A stretch of DNA of 64,000 bases from RBG-16-66-20 sp040752005 (GCA_040752005.1 JBFMFX010000002.1:124001-188000); one strand, 5' to 3'. Counted from the first letter of the stretch, positions 1 through 10,984 are shown. The notes: generated by a model not told the origin, from the letters alone. Numbers and translations are program-made.

Positions 1-236
1 TCGACCCGCCCCTCGACCAGCATCAGCATGAAATCGCCGTCGTCGCCCTCGCGGATGATCTCGACGCCCGGCGGCGCGCGATAGACGTTCATGAAATGGG
101 CGAGCAGCCGCACCTCGGCGGGCGAAAAATTCTCCAGCAGGCTGCATTTCGGGATGAGCGCGTGGATCTGCGAGGCAAACCGGGTCGCGTCGCCGAGATA
201 CTCCAGATGCGCAAGCTGCCGGGGCCGTTCGCTCAT
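1..236 (-). CDS. Cyclic nucleotide-binding domain protein (partial, N-terminus only)
   Basis: The left window edge cuts this gene; 78 codons of its N-terminus are visible, beginning at the ATG at 236. After about 30 residues the translation enters a cyclic-nucleotide-binding fold. It reads LLENFSPAEVRLLAHFMN, then GVEIIREGDDGDFMLMLVEG, which is the usual beta-roll pattern of the Crp/cNMP family. The part that would carry a DNA-binding or effector domain is missing, so a regulator cannot be told from a plain sensor. It follows the UbiA-like gene in the same direction with a 24-base gap, so it may be the last gene of the aroG transcript. The domain is seen; any regulatory role is inferred. Confidence 0.7.
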   Translation of the reverse strand, partial: MSERPRQLAHLEYLGDATRFASQIHALIPKCSLLENFSPAEVRLLAHFMNVYRAPPGVEIIREGDDGDFMLMLVEGRV

Positions 237-260
237 TGCGGGCTGTCTCCGGCGGCGATT

Positions 261-1136
261 CTAGCCGATCAGCCAGAGCACGGTCCCGAGCCAGCCGGCC
301 ACCGCGATCATGAGAACCGCGTCGGAGAGCAGCTCTTCGGCCGGATCGCCGCCCCCGCCGCGGAAGTGCAGCCGGTAAAGATAGCGAAAGGTGCCGAGCA
401 GCACCCACGGCAGCGTGAGGATCAGGTCGCCGGTGCCGTGCAGCGCCGCGGTCTCCTCGTCGAGCGTGTACAGAGCGTAAGTCGCCACGGTCGCCGCGGC
501 GCATGCGAAGGCGGCACGGTCGAGAAACGCCGTGCTGTAGGCCGCCAGGACCGCGCGGTGTTCGCCCGCGTCCTGGGCGAGCTGCGCGATCTCGGCGCGG
601 CGCTTCGCGAAGCCGAGAAAGAGCGTCAGCAGGAAGCCGCACGCGAGCAGCCACTTCGACGGCTCGATGCCGATGCCGGCGGTGCCGGCGAGCAGCCGCA
701 GCATGAAGCCGGCGGCGATCGCGAACACGTCGAGCACCGGAATCTCCTTCAGCCCGAGCGAGTAGGCGACGTTGAGCGCAAGGTACGCGGCGAGCATCGC
801 GGCCGCACCCGCGCCCGCCCACGCGGCGGCGGCGGCGAGGCCGGCTGCGGCGCTCGCCGCGGCGAGCGCGTAGGCGGCGCCGACCGGCACCGCGCCGCGG
901 GCGACCGGTCGGCGGCGCTTGTCGGGATGCAGGCGGTCGCGCGGTGCGTCGCGGCAGTCGTTGAACGCATAGACCGCGCCCGCGCCGAGGCAGAACGACG
1001 CGGTCGCCGCGACCGCCGACGCGACGAGCTGCGCATCGCCCCAGGCGTGACCGAAGACAAGGCCCGTCAGCACGAAGGCGTTTTTCGGCCACTGGCGCGG
1101 CCGCAGCAGCTCGAGGTACGCGAGCAGCCGCGTCAT
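261..1136 (-). CDS. UbiA-family polyprenyl-phosphate phosphoribosyl/prenyl transferase
   Basis: An integral membrane prenyltransferase of 291 residues with about nine hydrophobic segments. The N-terminus LRPRQWPKN and the Asp-rich motif at about residues 56-81 (NDCRDAPRDRLHPDKRRRP) resemble the decaprenyl-phosphate 5-phosphoribose synthase branch of UbiA more than the ubiquinone branch. A second motif, DVFAIAAGFMLR, follows in the middle of the protein. Such enzymes move phosphoribose from PRPP to a polyprenyl phosphate and supply lipid-linked pentoses. The ATG overlaps the stop of the upstream GT39 gene (ATGA), so the two are probably co-translated. That pairing fits a lipid-linked sugar donor and the transferase that uses it. 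Family assignment is firm; the substrate is inferred. Confidence 0.82.
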   Translation of the reverse strand: MTRLLAYLELLRPRQWPKNAFVLTGLVFGHAWGDAQLVASAVAATASFCLGAGAVYAFNDCRDAPRDRLHPDKRRRPVARGAVPVGAAYALAAASAAAGLAAAAAWAGAGAAAMLAAYLALNVAYSLGLKEIPVLDVFAIAAGFMLRLLAGTAGIGIEPSKWLLACGFLLTLFLGFAKRRAEIAQLAQDAGEHRAVLAAYSTAFLDRAAFACAAATVATYALYTLDEETAALHGTGDLILTLPWVLLGTFRYLYRLHFRGGGGDPAEELLSDAVLMIAVAGWLGTVLWLIG

Positions 1137-2647
1137 CGCGCGAAGTAGCGCTCGAAGAAGTAACAGCCCCGCACCGGAAGCCAGGCGGGAATGCGGTAGT
1201 AGCGCCGACGCACCTCTTCGAGCACGCCACCGCGATAGGCGGCGTAGTCGAAGCCGCGCCCCAGCACCGCGTAGAAGCGCACTCCGCGCAGCTCGATCGG
1301 CCGCACCTCGAGCGACCGGAAATAGGGCCGGTAGTCCTGTTCCGTGGGCGGTTCGCGCCGCAGCACCGCCAGATCGCGGCCGTCATAGCGCCGCCAGTCG
1401 GTAAGGATATCGTCGTGCCGCGCGTGCGAGGAGCCGGTGCCGAATACCGGCACGTCGCCTCCGGTGTGCCAGGCGAGCAGCGCGGCGGTCGAGTAGCTGT
1501 CGGCGGCAAGCACGCTGCCGGCCGGCGCCGCCCGCGCGGCGAGTGTTCCCGCCTCGGAGAGGAGCACCAGCCCTCGGTACAGGCGCGTACCGCTCCAGGT
1601 TTCGAGCGGCAGCGCGGCGAGCGCCGCCGCCGCCGCGACGTGCAGCGCGGCGAATGCGGCGAAGAAGCGCGCCGCGCGCGCGAGCGCCGCCGGCTCCAGC
1701 GCGAGCGCAAGGCTTGCCGCGAGCGCGGGCAGAAAGCCGAGCAGCCAGTGCAGGCCGATGCGCTTGACCGGCGAGAGCGCAGCAAAAACGGCCAGAGGAA
1801 CGAGCCACGCCAGAAACAGCGCGCGGCCGGCCGGCTGTGCCCACGCCGCCGCAAGCCGCCCGCGGCCGCGCCAGGCGAACCACAGGAGCGGCGCCGCGAG
1901 GTAGGCGAGCGCGGCCGCGTACAGCGCCGGCGTCGCGAGCGACCAGCCGCCGTCGTCCTGATGGCGGTTGATCGCGTTGAACATCACGTTCGCCCAGCAG
2001 GCGTTCGCGTTCCACCACAGATTGGCGAGCACCGCCGGCGCCGCGCCCGTGAGCACCAGCCCGAGCGCGCCCCAGCGGCGCGCGCTCACCGCCCAGGCGA
2101 GGTACGCGAGCCCGAGCAGCACCGCGAGGTATTTGGAGAGGAACGCGAGCCCGAGCAGCACGCCGGCGGCGAAGAAGAGAAAACCGGCACCCCGCCCTTC
2201 GTCCTCCGCTCGCGCTGCGCCGAGGGCGAATGCCGTCGCCGAGGCGGCCGCGAACACCATCAGGGGCGAATCGGTGGTGACGAGCACGTTCCAGACGTTC
2301 ATCGGCGCAAGCAGCACGCACAGTGCGGCGAGGCTTGCGGTGTCCGCGTCGCGACACAGCTCGCGTGCGAGCGCCGCCCGCACGATGAGCGCCGCGGCGA
2401 GCGGCGCAAGCGTCGCCGGTAGCCTCAGGACCCACTGCGCGTCCGACACCGACAACAGCGGCGCGAGCAGCCAGCCGATCATCGGCGGATGGTCGTAGTA
2501 GCCCGCCGCCGCGTGCCGGCCCCAGAGCGCGAAATAGGCCTCGTCGGCGGTGATCGGCGCTGCCGCCGACAGCCACAACCGGAAGACGAGCGTTGCGGCC
2601 GCCGCGACCCAGAACCAGTGCCGCGGCGCGAGCGCCGCGCCGCTCAA
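1133..2647 (-). CDS. GT39/ArnT-like membrane glycosyltransferase
   Basis: A polytopic protein of about 504 residues of the PMT/ArnT (GT39) type. An acidic pair follows the first membrane helix (ITADEAYFALWGR, about residues 32-44). It is followed by GYYDHPPMIGW, the typical first periplasmic loop, then many hydrophobic helices and a soluble C-terminal domain of about 130 residues. These enzymes transfer sugar from a polyprenyl-phosphate donor to a lipid or protein acceptor outside the inner membrane. The reading frame stays open upstream to an ATG at 2929, but that stretch only mirrors the aroG repeats. I chose the TTG at 2647, which overlaps the aroG stop (TTGA) and starts just before the first helix. 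The acceptor is unknown. Confidence 0.8.
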   Translation of the reverse strand: MSGAALAPRHWFWVAAAATLVFRLWLSAAAPITADEAYFALWGRHAAAGYYDHPPMIGWLLAPLLSVSDAQWVLRLPATLAPLAAALIVRAALARELCRDADTASLAALCVLLAPMNVWNVLVTTDSPLMVFAAASATAFALGAARAEDEGRGAGFLFFAAGVLLGLAFLSKYLAVLLGLAYLAWAVSARRWGALGLVLTGAAPAVLANLWWNANACWANVMFNAINRHQDDGGWSLATPALYAAALAYLAAPLLWFAWRGRGRLAAAWAQPAGRALFLAWLVPLAVFAALSPVKRIGLHWLLGFLPALAASLALALEPAALARAARFFAAFAALHVAAAAALAALPLETWSGTRLYRGLVLLSEAGTLAARAAPAGSVLAADSYSTAALLAWHTGGDVPVFGTGSSHARHDDILTDWRRYDGRDLAVLRREPPTEQDYRPYFRSLEVRPIELRGVRFYAVLGRGFDYAAYRGGVLEEVRRRYYRIPAWLPVRGCYFFERYFAR

Positions 2648-3957
2648 GCGGTGCTCGCGCGCCGCAGCGCCTTCGCCGGGCGCGAGCCTCGCGCCGCCGG
2701 CCGCCCGCGCCCTTCGTCCTTGCGCGCTCTCCGGCGCGCGCGACTTGCGCCCTTCCCAGCCTCCTGGCGCGCGCTGCTTGCGCCCTTCCCGGTCTCCTGG
2801 CGCGCGCTGCTGGCGCCCTTTCCGACCTCCGGGTGCGCGCGGCCCATGCCCGTCTTTACCTCCCGGCGCGCACGTACGGCATCGGCCAGCACTTGCAGCA
2901 CCGCGACCGAGTCCTCCCAGCCCAGGCACGCATCGGTGATGCTCTGACCGAACACCAGCGGCCGGCCCGGCTCCAGATCCTGACGGCCCTCGACGAGGTT
3001 GGACTCGATCATTGCGCCGATGATGCAGTGCTCGCCGGAGGCGATCTGCGCCGCCACCTCGCGCGCAACGTCAATCTGGCGCCGAAACTGCTTGGCCGAG
3101 TTGGCGTGCGAGCAGTCGATCATCAGGCGACAGGGAAGCCGCGACTTCGCCAGCTCCTCGCAGGCGGCCCTGACGCTCGCGGCGTCGTAGTTGGGCGTTC
3201 GTCCGCCGCGCAGGATGATGTGGCAGTCCTCGTTGCCGCGCGTCTCGACGATCGCCACCTGCCCGCTCTTGTGCACCGAGAGAAAATGGTGCTTCTGGCG
3301 CGCGGCGAGGATCGCGTCCACTGCGATGCGGACGTTTCCTTCGGTGCCGTTCTTGAACCCGACGGGCGCCGAGAGCCCCGAGGCAAGCTCGCGGTGCACC
3401 TGGCTCTCGGTGGTGCGGGCGCCGATCGCCCCCCAGGCGACGAGATCGCCGATGTACTGCGGCGAGATGACGTCGAGGAACTCGCAGCCGGCGGGCACCC
3501 CCATCTGGTTGATGCGCAGCAGCAGGTCGCGCGCGATCCGCAGCCCCTCGTTGATGCGGAAGCTGCCGTTCAGATACGGGTCGTTGATGAGCCCCTTCCA
3601 TCCTACGGTGGTCCGCGGCTTCTCGAAGTACACCCGCATCACCACCTCCAGTTCCCCGGCATGGCGCGCGCGCTCGACGGCGAGGCGCTCGGCGTAGGCG
3701 AGCGCCGCCTGCGGCTCGTGGATCGAGCACGGACCGATCACCACCAGCAGCCGGTCGGAAGCCCCGTGCACGATCTCGCGGATGCGGCGCCGGGTGTCGC
3801 CGACCAGGCGTTCGACCGCGGTGCCCTGGATCGGAAAAAAGCGGATCAGGTGCTCCGGCGACGGCAGCGGAACGATGTTCTCGATGCGCTCGTCGTCGGT
3901 GAGCGAGGTCCGATCTGCGGGAATCGGCCCGAGGAAGCTGTCGGCGGCAGTGGTCAT
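2644..3957 (-). CDS. aroG: 3-deoxy-7-phosphoheptulonate (DAHP) synthase, type I, with repetitive basic C-terminal tail
   Basis: It catalyses the first step of the shikimate pathway, condensing phosphoenolpyruvate with erythrose 4-phosphate. Family motifs are present: GPCSIH at about 75-80 (metal-ligand Cys), KPRTTVGWKG at 113-122, GARTTESQ at 179-186, FKNGT near 201, DCSHANS, and SITDACLGW near the end of the barrel. The enzyme core ends near residue 365, as in normal AroG/F/H. A 72-residue tail follows, built from 11-residue repeats (GKGASSARQE type) and Arg/Lys/Ala-rich sequence, which I do not know from this family. The RBS AGGAG sits 6 bases before the ATG. Upstream lies a Phe/Tyr attenuator. 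Which amino acid inhibits the enzyme cannot be read with certainty. Confidence 0.95.
   Translation of the reverse strand: MTTAADSFLGPIPADRTSLTDDERIENIVPLPSPEHLIRFFPIQGTAVERLVGDTRRRIREIVHGASDRLLVVIGPCSIHEPQAALAYAERLAVERARHAGELEVVMRVYFEKPRTTVGWKGLINDPYLNGSFRINEGLRIARDLLLRINQMGVPAGCEFLDVISPQYIGDLVAWGAIGARTTESQVHRELASGLSAPVGFKNGTEGNVRIAVDAILAARQKHHFLSVHKSGQVAIVETRGNEDCHIILRGGRTPNYDAASVRAACEELAKSRLPCRLMIDCSHANSAKQFRRQIDVAREVAAQIASGEHCIIGAMIESNLVEGRQDLEPGRPLVFGQSITDACLGWEDSVAVLQVLADAVRARREVKTGMGRAHPEVGKGASSARQETGKGASSARQEAGKGASRARRRARKDEGRGRPAARGSRPAKALRRASTA
2728..2826. repeat. Three 33-bp tandem repeats in the 3' end of aroG
   Basis: Three consecutive 33-bp units (2728-2760, 2761-2793, 2794-2826) share the core GGCGCGCGCTGCTTGCGCCC on the plus strand, with a few substitutions each. 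33 is divisible by three, so the array adds 11-residue units to AroG without a frame change. The same DNA also stays open in the frame of the downstream GT39 gene. Copies differ most at their edges, the usual pattern of slippage or unequal-crossover arrays. Confidence 0.85.
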
Positions 3958-3978
3958 TGCGGTCTCCTGAAAAACAAA

Positions 3979-4007
3979 AACCGCCAGGCATCTCTGCGCT
4001 GGCGGTT
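3979..4007 (-). terminator. Attenuator terminator hairpin upstream of aroG
   Basis: On the transcript, a 9-bp stem AACCGCCAG / CTGGCGGTT closes an 11-base loop and runs straight into TTTGTTTTT (plus-strand 3971-3978). That is a complete intrinsic terminator placed between the leader ORF and the aroG RBS. The 5' arm (CCGCCAG, 3999-4005) is also complementary to CTGGCGG inside the leader ORF (4047-4053), giving the competing antiterminator. CTGGCGG overlaps a 5-bp hairpin CCGCC/GGCGG (4047-4060) over leader codons 13-17. All three mutually exclusive pairings of a classical attenuator are therefore present. Confidence 0.88.
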
Positions 4008-4032
4008 CTGCGGGGTCCGGTTCGGCGTGCGG

Positions 4033-4098
4033 CTATCCGCTCCCCTCCGCCAGCAGGCGGTGGAAGTAGAAGAAGAAGCCGTAGAACCAGCGCGTCAT
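4033..4098 (-). CDS. aroG leader peptide (Phe/Tyr attenuator peptide)
   Basis: A 21-residue ORF from the ATG at 4098 to a TAG at 4033-4035. It begins MTRWFYGFFFYFH, so codons 5-12 hold five Phe and two Tyr codons, with a Trp at codon 4. This density matches a regulatory leader such as those before pheA or pheST in enterobacteria. A ribosome stalled at codons 10-12 would cover the 5' arm of the first hairpin. That frees GGCGG to pair with the terminator arm, so aroG is read through when Phe-tRNA or Tyr-tRNA is scarce. No strong Shine-Dalgarno precedes it. The predicted transcription start falls at or next to the ATG, so the leader may be translated from a nearly leaderless RNA. Confidence 0.85.
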   Translation of the reverse strand: MTRWFYGFFFYFHRLLAEGSG

Positions 4099-4105
4099 GG
4101 CCGCG

Positions 4106-4134
4106 ATTCAAGCACGGAAACGCCGGCCTGTCCA
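4106..4134 (-). promoter_or_regulatory. Putative sigma-70 promoter of the aroG leader
   Basis: On the minus strand TGGACA (4129-4134) is followed by a 17-base spacer and TTGAAT (4106-4111): five of six and four of six matches to the consensus. Transcription would begin near 4099, one base before the leader ATG. Its position ahead of the leader peptide supports the call; no other good promoter is seen in the GC-rich 4135-4319 stretch. Confidence 0.55.
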
Positions 4135-4319
4135 CTTCGGCCGCCCCCCCCAGGGGCGCCGGGACGGGCAGCCGCCCCGCCGCCGGACGTCGCCGCGGCC
4201 TCGCGCACCCCGAGGCGCCGCGGCCGGCAGCGCACGCGTCGCGCGGAATTTGCGGGGGTGGAGGCGGCGTGCTAATTTTTTTGCGTCCTCGGACGATAGT
4301 AGAGGTAAAGGAGTTCGAC

Positions 4320-5309
4320 ATGCCGGCCGGTACGCTCGTACCCGCGCGCACCCCCGCCATCCCTGTGGCGGGCTTCAAGGACGTCTACGACGTCGCCGCC
4401 GTGGAGAAGGCGCTTGCCGAGCTGCCGCAGAGCGCGAACGAGGCGCTGCGCGCGCTCTACGAGAAGATGCTGCGCCTGGGCGGGCAACGGTTCACCGTCA
4501 AGCCCTCGGCGCTGCCCGAGATGGACAGCCTGTTCGAGGACCTGCCGAACTTCTCCGAGGTGCTGGAGGAGATCCGGCGCCAGCTCGCGCTGTGCATTGA
4601 CTCGAGCGACCCGGTCGAGCTGCCGCCGATCCTGCTGCTCGGCGAACCCGGCATCGGCAAGACGCACTTCGCGCAACGCGTGGCCGAGCTGATCGGCACC
4701 GGTTGCGGCTTCGTGCCGATGAGCTCGCTCACCGCCGGCTGGATCCTGTCGGGGGCGTCCTCGCAGTGGAAGAACGCAAAACCGGGCAAGGTGTTCGAGA
4801 CGTTCCTGAACGGCGAGTACGCCAACCCGGTGATCGTCGTGGACGAGATTGACAAGGCGGCCGCCGAGGGCCAGTACGACCCCTTGGGCGCGCTCTACGA
4901 GCTGCTGGAGGCGAAGACCGCGGCGCACTTCGTGGACGAGTTCGCCGAGGTACCGATTGATGCCTCCGGCGCGGTGTGGTTCGCGACCGCCAACGACGCC
5001 GCGCGCATTCCGGAGCCGATCCTCAACCGCATGAACGTGTACGAGATCGAGCCGCCGGACTTCGACGGCTCGGTACGCATCGCGCGCGCGATCTACCGCG
5101 AGATCCGCGCCGATCACGAATGGGGCAAGCGCTTTCCGGAAACGCCTTCGGCCTCGGTGCTGGAGAAGCTGGCGAAGCTCACGCCACGCGAGATGCGACG
5201 CGCGATCCTCACCGCTTTCGGCAATGCCAAGCTCGCCGGGCGCGACGAAGTGCAGCCCGACGACGTGCAGGAGCCGCGCGGCGCGCGGCGCCAGCGGATC
5301 GGCTTCTAG
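4320..5309 (+). CDS. AAA-family ATPase (Lon-like AAA module, stand-alone)
   Basis: A 329-residue ATPase with Walker A GEPGIGKT at about 108-115 and Walker B VIVVDEID at about 171-178. A sensor-type stretch (VWFATANDAARIPEPILNRM) follows, then a helical lid. The arrangement resembles the AAA module of Lon, but there is no protease domain and the N-terminus is short. The RBS AAAGGAG at 4307-4313 fixes the ATG at 4320; the frame is open further upstream, but that region holds the aroG leader on the other strand. The gene stands alone, divergent from aroG and convergent with alaS, so context says little about substrate. It could be an unfoldase or remodelling factor; no function is assigned. Confidence 0.85.
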   Translation: MPAGTLVPARTPAIPVAGFKDVYDVAAVEKALAELPQSANEALRALYEKMLRLGGQRFTVKPSALPEMDSLFEDLPNFSEVLEEIRRQLALCIDSSDPVELPPILLLGEPGIGKTHFAQRVAELIGTGCGFVPMSSLTAGWILSGASSQWKNAKPGKVFETFLNGEYANPVIVVDEIDKAAAEGQYDPLGALYELLEAKTAAHFVDEFAEVPIDASGAVWFATANDAARIPEPILNRMNVYEIEPPDFDGSVRIARAIYREIRADHEWGKRFPETPSASVLEKLAKLTPREMRRAILTAFGNAKLAGRDEVQPDDVQEPRGARRQRIGF

Positions 5310-5323
5310 TCCGGTCGGCGCTC

Positions 5324-5349
5324 GCGCGCCGCTGCGGCACGCGGCGCGC
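5324..5349. terminator. Strong GC hairpin between convergent genes
   Basis: A 9-bp inverted repeat, GCGCGCCGC (5324-5332) and GCGGCGCGC (5341-5349), with an 8-base loop, lies between the ends of the AAA ATPase and alaS. There is no T-run on either side, so it is at best a weak bidirectional terminator. In DNA this GC-rich such hairpins also arise by chance. Confidence 0.35.
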
Positions 5350-5379
5350 GCGAGGACCCTGCGGTGCGCGAGGCGCCGC

Positions 5380-7995
<2,616 letters not shown>

Positions 7996-8068
7996 CACGA
8001 CGATTCTACCTCGCAGGCGCGCGGAAAAACCCGGAGCGCCGGCCGGCCGCCCCGGAAAAACCGCCGCG

Positions 8069-8407
8069 CTACGCGCCGACGCGCCCGTACTTTTCGAGCC
8101 GCGCGCGGATGCCGGTCTGCGTGCGTTCGTGCACCGCCGCCAGCTCCACGATCGAGCGGCCAGCGTCGAACGCGGCCAGCAGCCTGCGGTCCTCTTCCTC
8201 GGTCCATGGCTGGCCGGCCTTCGCCGGCAGCCCGTCCTTGTGCCGATTGAAGCGCGCCGAGCGCTCCAGCGCCTGCGCGGCCGCGACGAGCGCGCGCACC
8301 GTGTCGGCGCGCTGGTACGGGCTCCCGGGCGGAAACACCTCGCCGGAGACCGGATCCACGCCGTTTGCGAGCGAGCGCACGATCTGCAATGCCTGTGCGT
8401 GTTCCAT
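8069..8407 (-). CDS. Small conserved protein with Myb/SANT-like helix-turn-helix C-terminus
   Basis: A 112-residue protein starting at the ATG at 8407. The start is set by a near-perfect Shine-Dalgarno, AAGGAGGTGA, 5 bases upstream. The N-terminal half (MEHAQALQIVRSLANGVDP...) is helical. The C-terminal half, WTEEEDRRLLAAFDAG then ELAAVHERTQTGIRARLEKYG, has the acidic start, spacing and final specificity helix of SANT/Myb-like or resolvase-type helix-turn-helix modules. That suggests nucleic-acid binding. Such small proteins occur as hypothetical genes in other beta- and gammaproteobacteria. It lies between recX and alaS on the same strand, with gaps of 46 and 73 bases. Function is unknown; the HTH reading is inferred from pattern only. 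Confidence 0.75.
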   Translation of the reverse strand: MEHAQALQIVRSLANGVDPVSGEVFPPGSPYQRADTVRALVAAAQALERSARFNRHKDGLPAKAGQPWTEEEDRRLLAAFDAGRSIVELAAVHERTQTGIRARLEKYGRVGA

Positions 8408-8874
8408 GGCGTCACCTCCTTTCCGCCGCAGCGTGCGGCACCGGGATGAACGCTCAGTCCGCGTCCGCGGATGACAGCGAAAGCGCGCGGCGGATCGTGT
8501 CATGGGAGAAACCGCGGCTCTGCAGGAAGCGCGCCCGCCGCGCGCGCTCCTCGAGCGTGCGCGCCGGTGCGCGGAACCTGCGCCCGAGAATCGCGCGCGC
8601 GCGCTCCAGCTCGTCGCCCGCGGCGACGCGCTCGATCAGAGACTCGGTGACGCCTTTCGCGCGCAGCTCGTGCCGGATGCGCGCCGCACCGTACTTGCGC
8701 GCGAGGCTCCGCGCACGCGACTCCGCGTAGCGCTCGTCCGAGAGCTGGCCGCCGCGCTCGAGCTCATCGAGCAGGGCCGCCAGTGCGGCCTCCGATTCGG
8801 CGCGCGGCGCGAGCTTGGCAGCCAGCTCGGCGCGCGAATGCTCGCGCCGGGCGAGCAGCGCGAGCGCGCGCTTT

Positions 8875-9939
<1,065 letters not shown>

Positions 9940-10003
9940 CGTGTACCTCTTCTTCTTGCCGGCATCTGCGGCGGGTCTTCGGGGCCCGGGCCGGCACCGG
10001 ATA

Positions 10004-10019
10004 CTGTATAAACGTCCAG
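10004..10019. promoter_or_regulatory. LexA (SOS) box in front of recA
   Basis: CTGTATAAACGTCCAG has the CTG-N10-CAG pattern. With its flanking TA it matches most positions of the Escherichia coli recA operator TACTGTATGAGCATACAGTA. It lies about 65 bases upstream of the recA ATG, directly after the predicted -10, where LexA would block initiation. It is also the only such site between recA and the divergent dehydrogenase gene. Confidence 0.75.
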
Positions 10020-10021
10020 CC

Positions 10022-10050
10022 ATTGTCGGCCGTTGACCGTCCCCTGTCAA
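10022..10050 (-). promoter_or_regulatory. recA promoter
   Basis: On the minus strand TTGACA (10045-10050, perfect -35) is separated by 17 bases from GACAAT (10022-10027; four of six to the -10 consensus). The start point would fall in the LexA box, the usual arrangement for recA. Confidence 0.65.
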
Positions 10051-10108
10051 CGCCTGTGGTGGTACATTCCGCTTTCCTGAATCAGAACAATCCCTTGGGA
10101 GACGGACG

Positions 10109-10984
10109 ATGGCAAAGCTGGCGTTTCTCGGACTGGGCGTGATGGGCTACCCCATGGCCGGACATCTGGCGAGGAAGGGGGGCCACGAGGTCACGGTGTA
10201 CAACCGCACCGCCGCCAAGGCGGCGCAGTGGGCGAAGGAATACGGCGGGCGCTCGGCGCCCACCCCGCGCGAGGCGGCAGCCGGCGCGGACTTCGTCATG
10301 ATGTGCGTCGGCAACGACGACGACGTGCGCTCGGTCGTGTACGGCGCCGACGGGGCGCTGGCCGGCATGAAGAAAGGCGCGATTCTGGTGGACCACACCA
10401 CCGCCTCCGCGCTTCTCGCCCGCGAACTGCACGCCAAGTGCAAGGAAAAGGGCATCGGCTTCGTGGACGCGCCGGTCTCCGGCGGGCAGGCGGGAGCGCA
10501 AAACGGTCAGCTCTCGATCATGTGCGGCGGCGAGCCGGCCGACTTCGAGCGGGCGAAGCCGGTGCTCGACGCCTATGCGAAGACCTGCGCGCTGATCGGG
10601 GGTCCCGGCGCCGGGCAGCTGACCAAGATGGTGAACCAGATCTGCATCGCGGGCCTGGTGCAGGGGCTTGCCGAGGGGATCGCCTTCGCCAAGCGCGCCG
10701 GACTGGACGTCGAAAAGGTGATCGGGGTCATCTCCAAGGGCGCGGCGCAGTCCTGGCAGATGGATAACCGCTGGAAGGCGATGAACGAGATGAAATTCGA
10801 CGGCTTCGGCTTCGCGGTGGACTGGATGAGGAAGGACCTCGCCATCTGCCTCGACGAGGCGCGGCGCAACGGCGCGCGGCTGCCGGTGACGGCGCTGGTG
10901 GACCAGTTCTACGGCCAGGTGCAGGCGCGCGGCGGCCGGCGCTGGGATACCTGCAGCCTGATGCACCTGCTCGCCAAGGACTGA
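10109..10984 (+). CDS. NAD(P)-dependent beta-hydroxyacid dehydrogenase (GarR/MmsB-like)
   Basis: A 291-residue member of the 6-phosphogluconate/3-hydroxyisobutyrate dehydrogenase superfamily. The Rossmann motif GLGVMGYPMAGHL starts near residue 8. The substrate loop DAPVSGGQAGA is at 120-130, and the catalytic Lys is at about 173 in GQLTKMVNQ. Relatives reduce or oxidise small beta-hydroxyacids such as tartronate semialdehyde or 3-hydroxyisobutyrate; the exact substrate cannot be read. The RBS GGGAG precedes the ATG. sixA follows directly: its ATG comes immediately after this TGA, so the two are likely co-transcribed. Confidence 0.88.
   Translation: MAKLAFLGLGVMGYPMAGHLARKGGHEVTVYNRTAAKAAQWAKEYGGRSAPTPREAAAGADFVMMCVGNDDDVRSVVYGADGALAGMKKGAILVDHTTASALLARELHAKCKEKGIGFVDAPVSGGQAGAQNGQLSIMCGGEPADFERAKPVLDAYAKTCALIGGPGAGQLTKMVNQICIAGLVQGLAEGIAFAKRAGLDVEKVIGVISKGAAQSWQMDNRWKAMNEMKFDGFGFAVDWMRKDLAICLDEARRNGARLPVTALVDQFYGQVQARGGRRWDTCSLMHLLAKD

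Noticed and set aside
2728..2826. CRISPR-like array
   Set aside because: The three 33-bp units are directly adjacent with no unique spacers, and they lie in frame inside aroG.
2648..2929. Upstream extension of the GT39 glycosyltransferase to an ATG at 2929
   Set aside because: The stretch reads only Gly/Arg-rich mirror sequence of the aroG repeats; the coupled TTG at 2647 gives a normal first helix.
3957..4319. Upstream extension of the AAA ATPase frame to 3957
   Set aside because: This DNA carries the aroG leader and attenuator on the other strand, and a strong RBS marks the ATG at 4320.
7996..8415. N-terminal extension of alaS by 140 codons
   Set aside because: It overlaps the small gene 8069-8407 in another frame, and alanyl-tRNA synthetases start at the conserved sequence at 7995.
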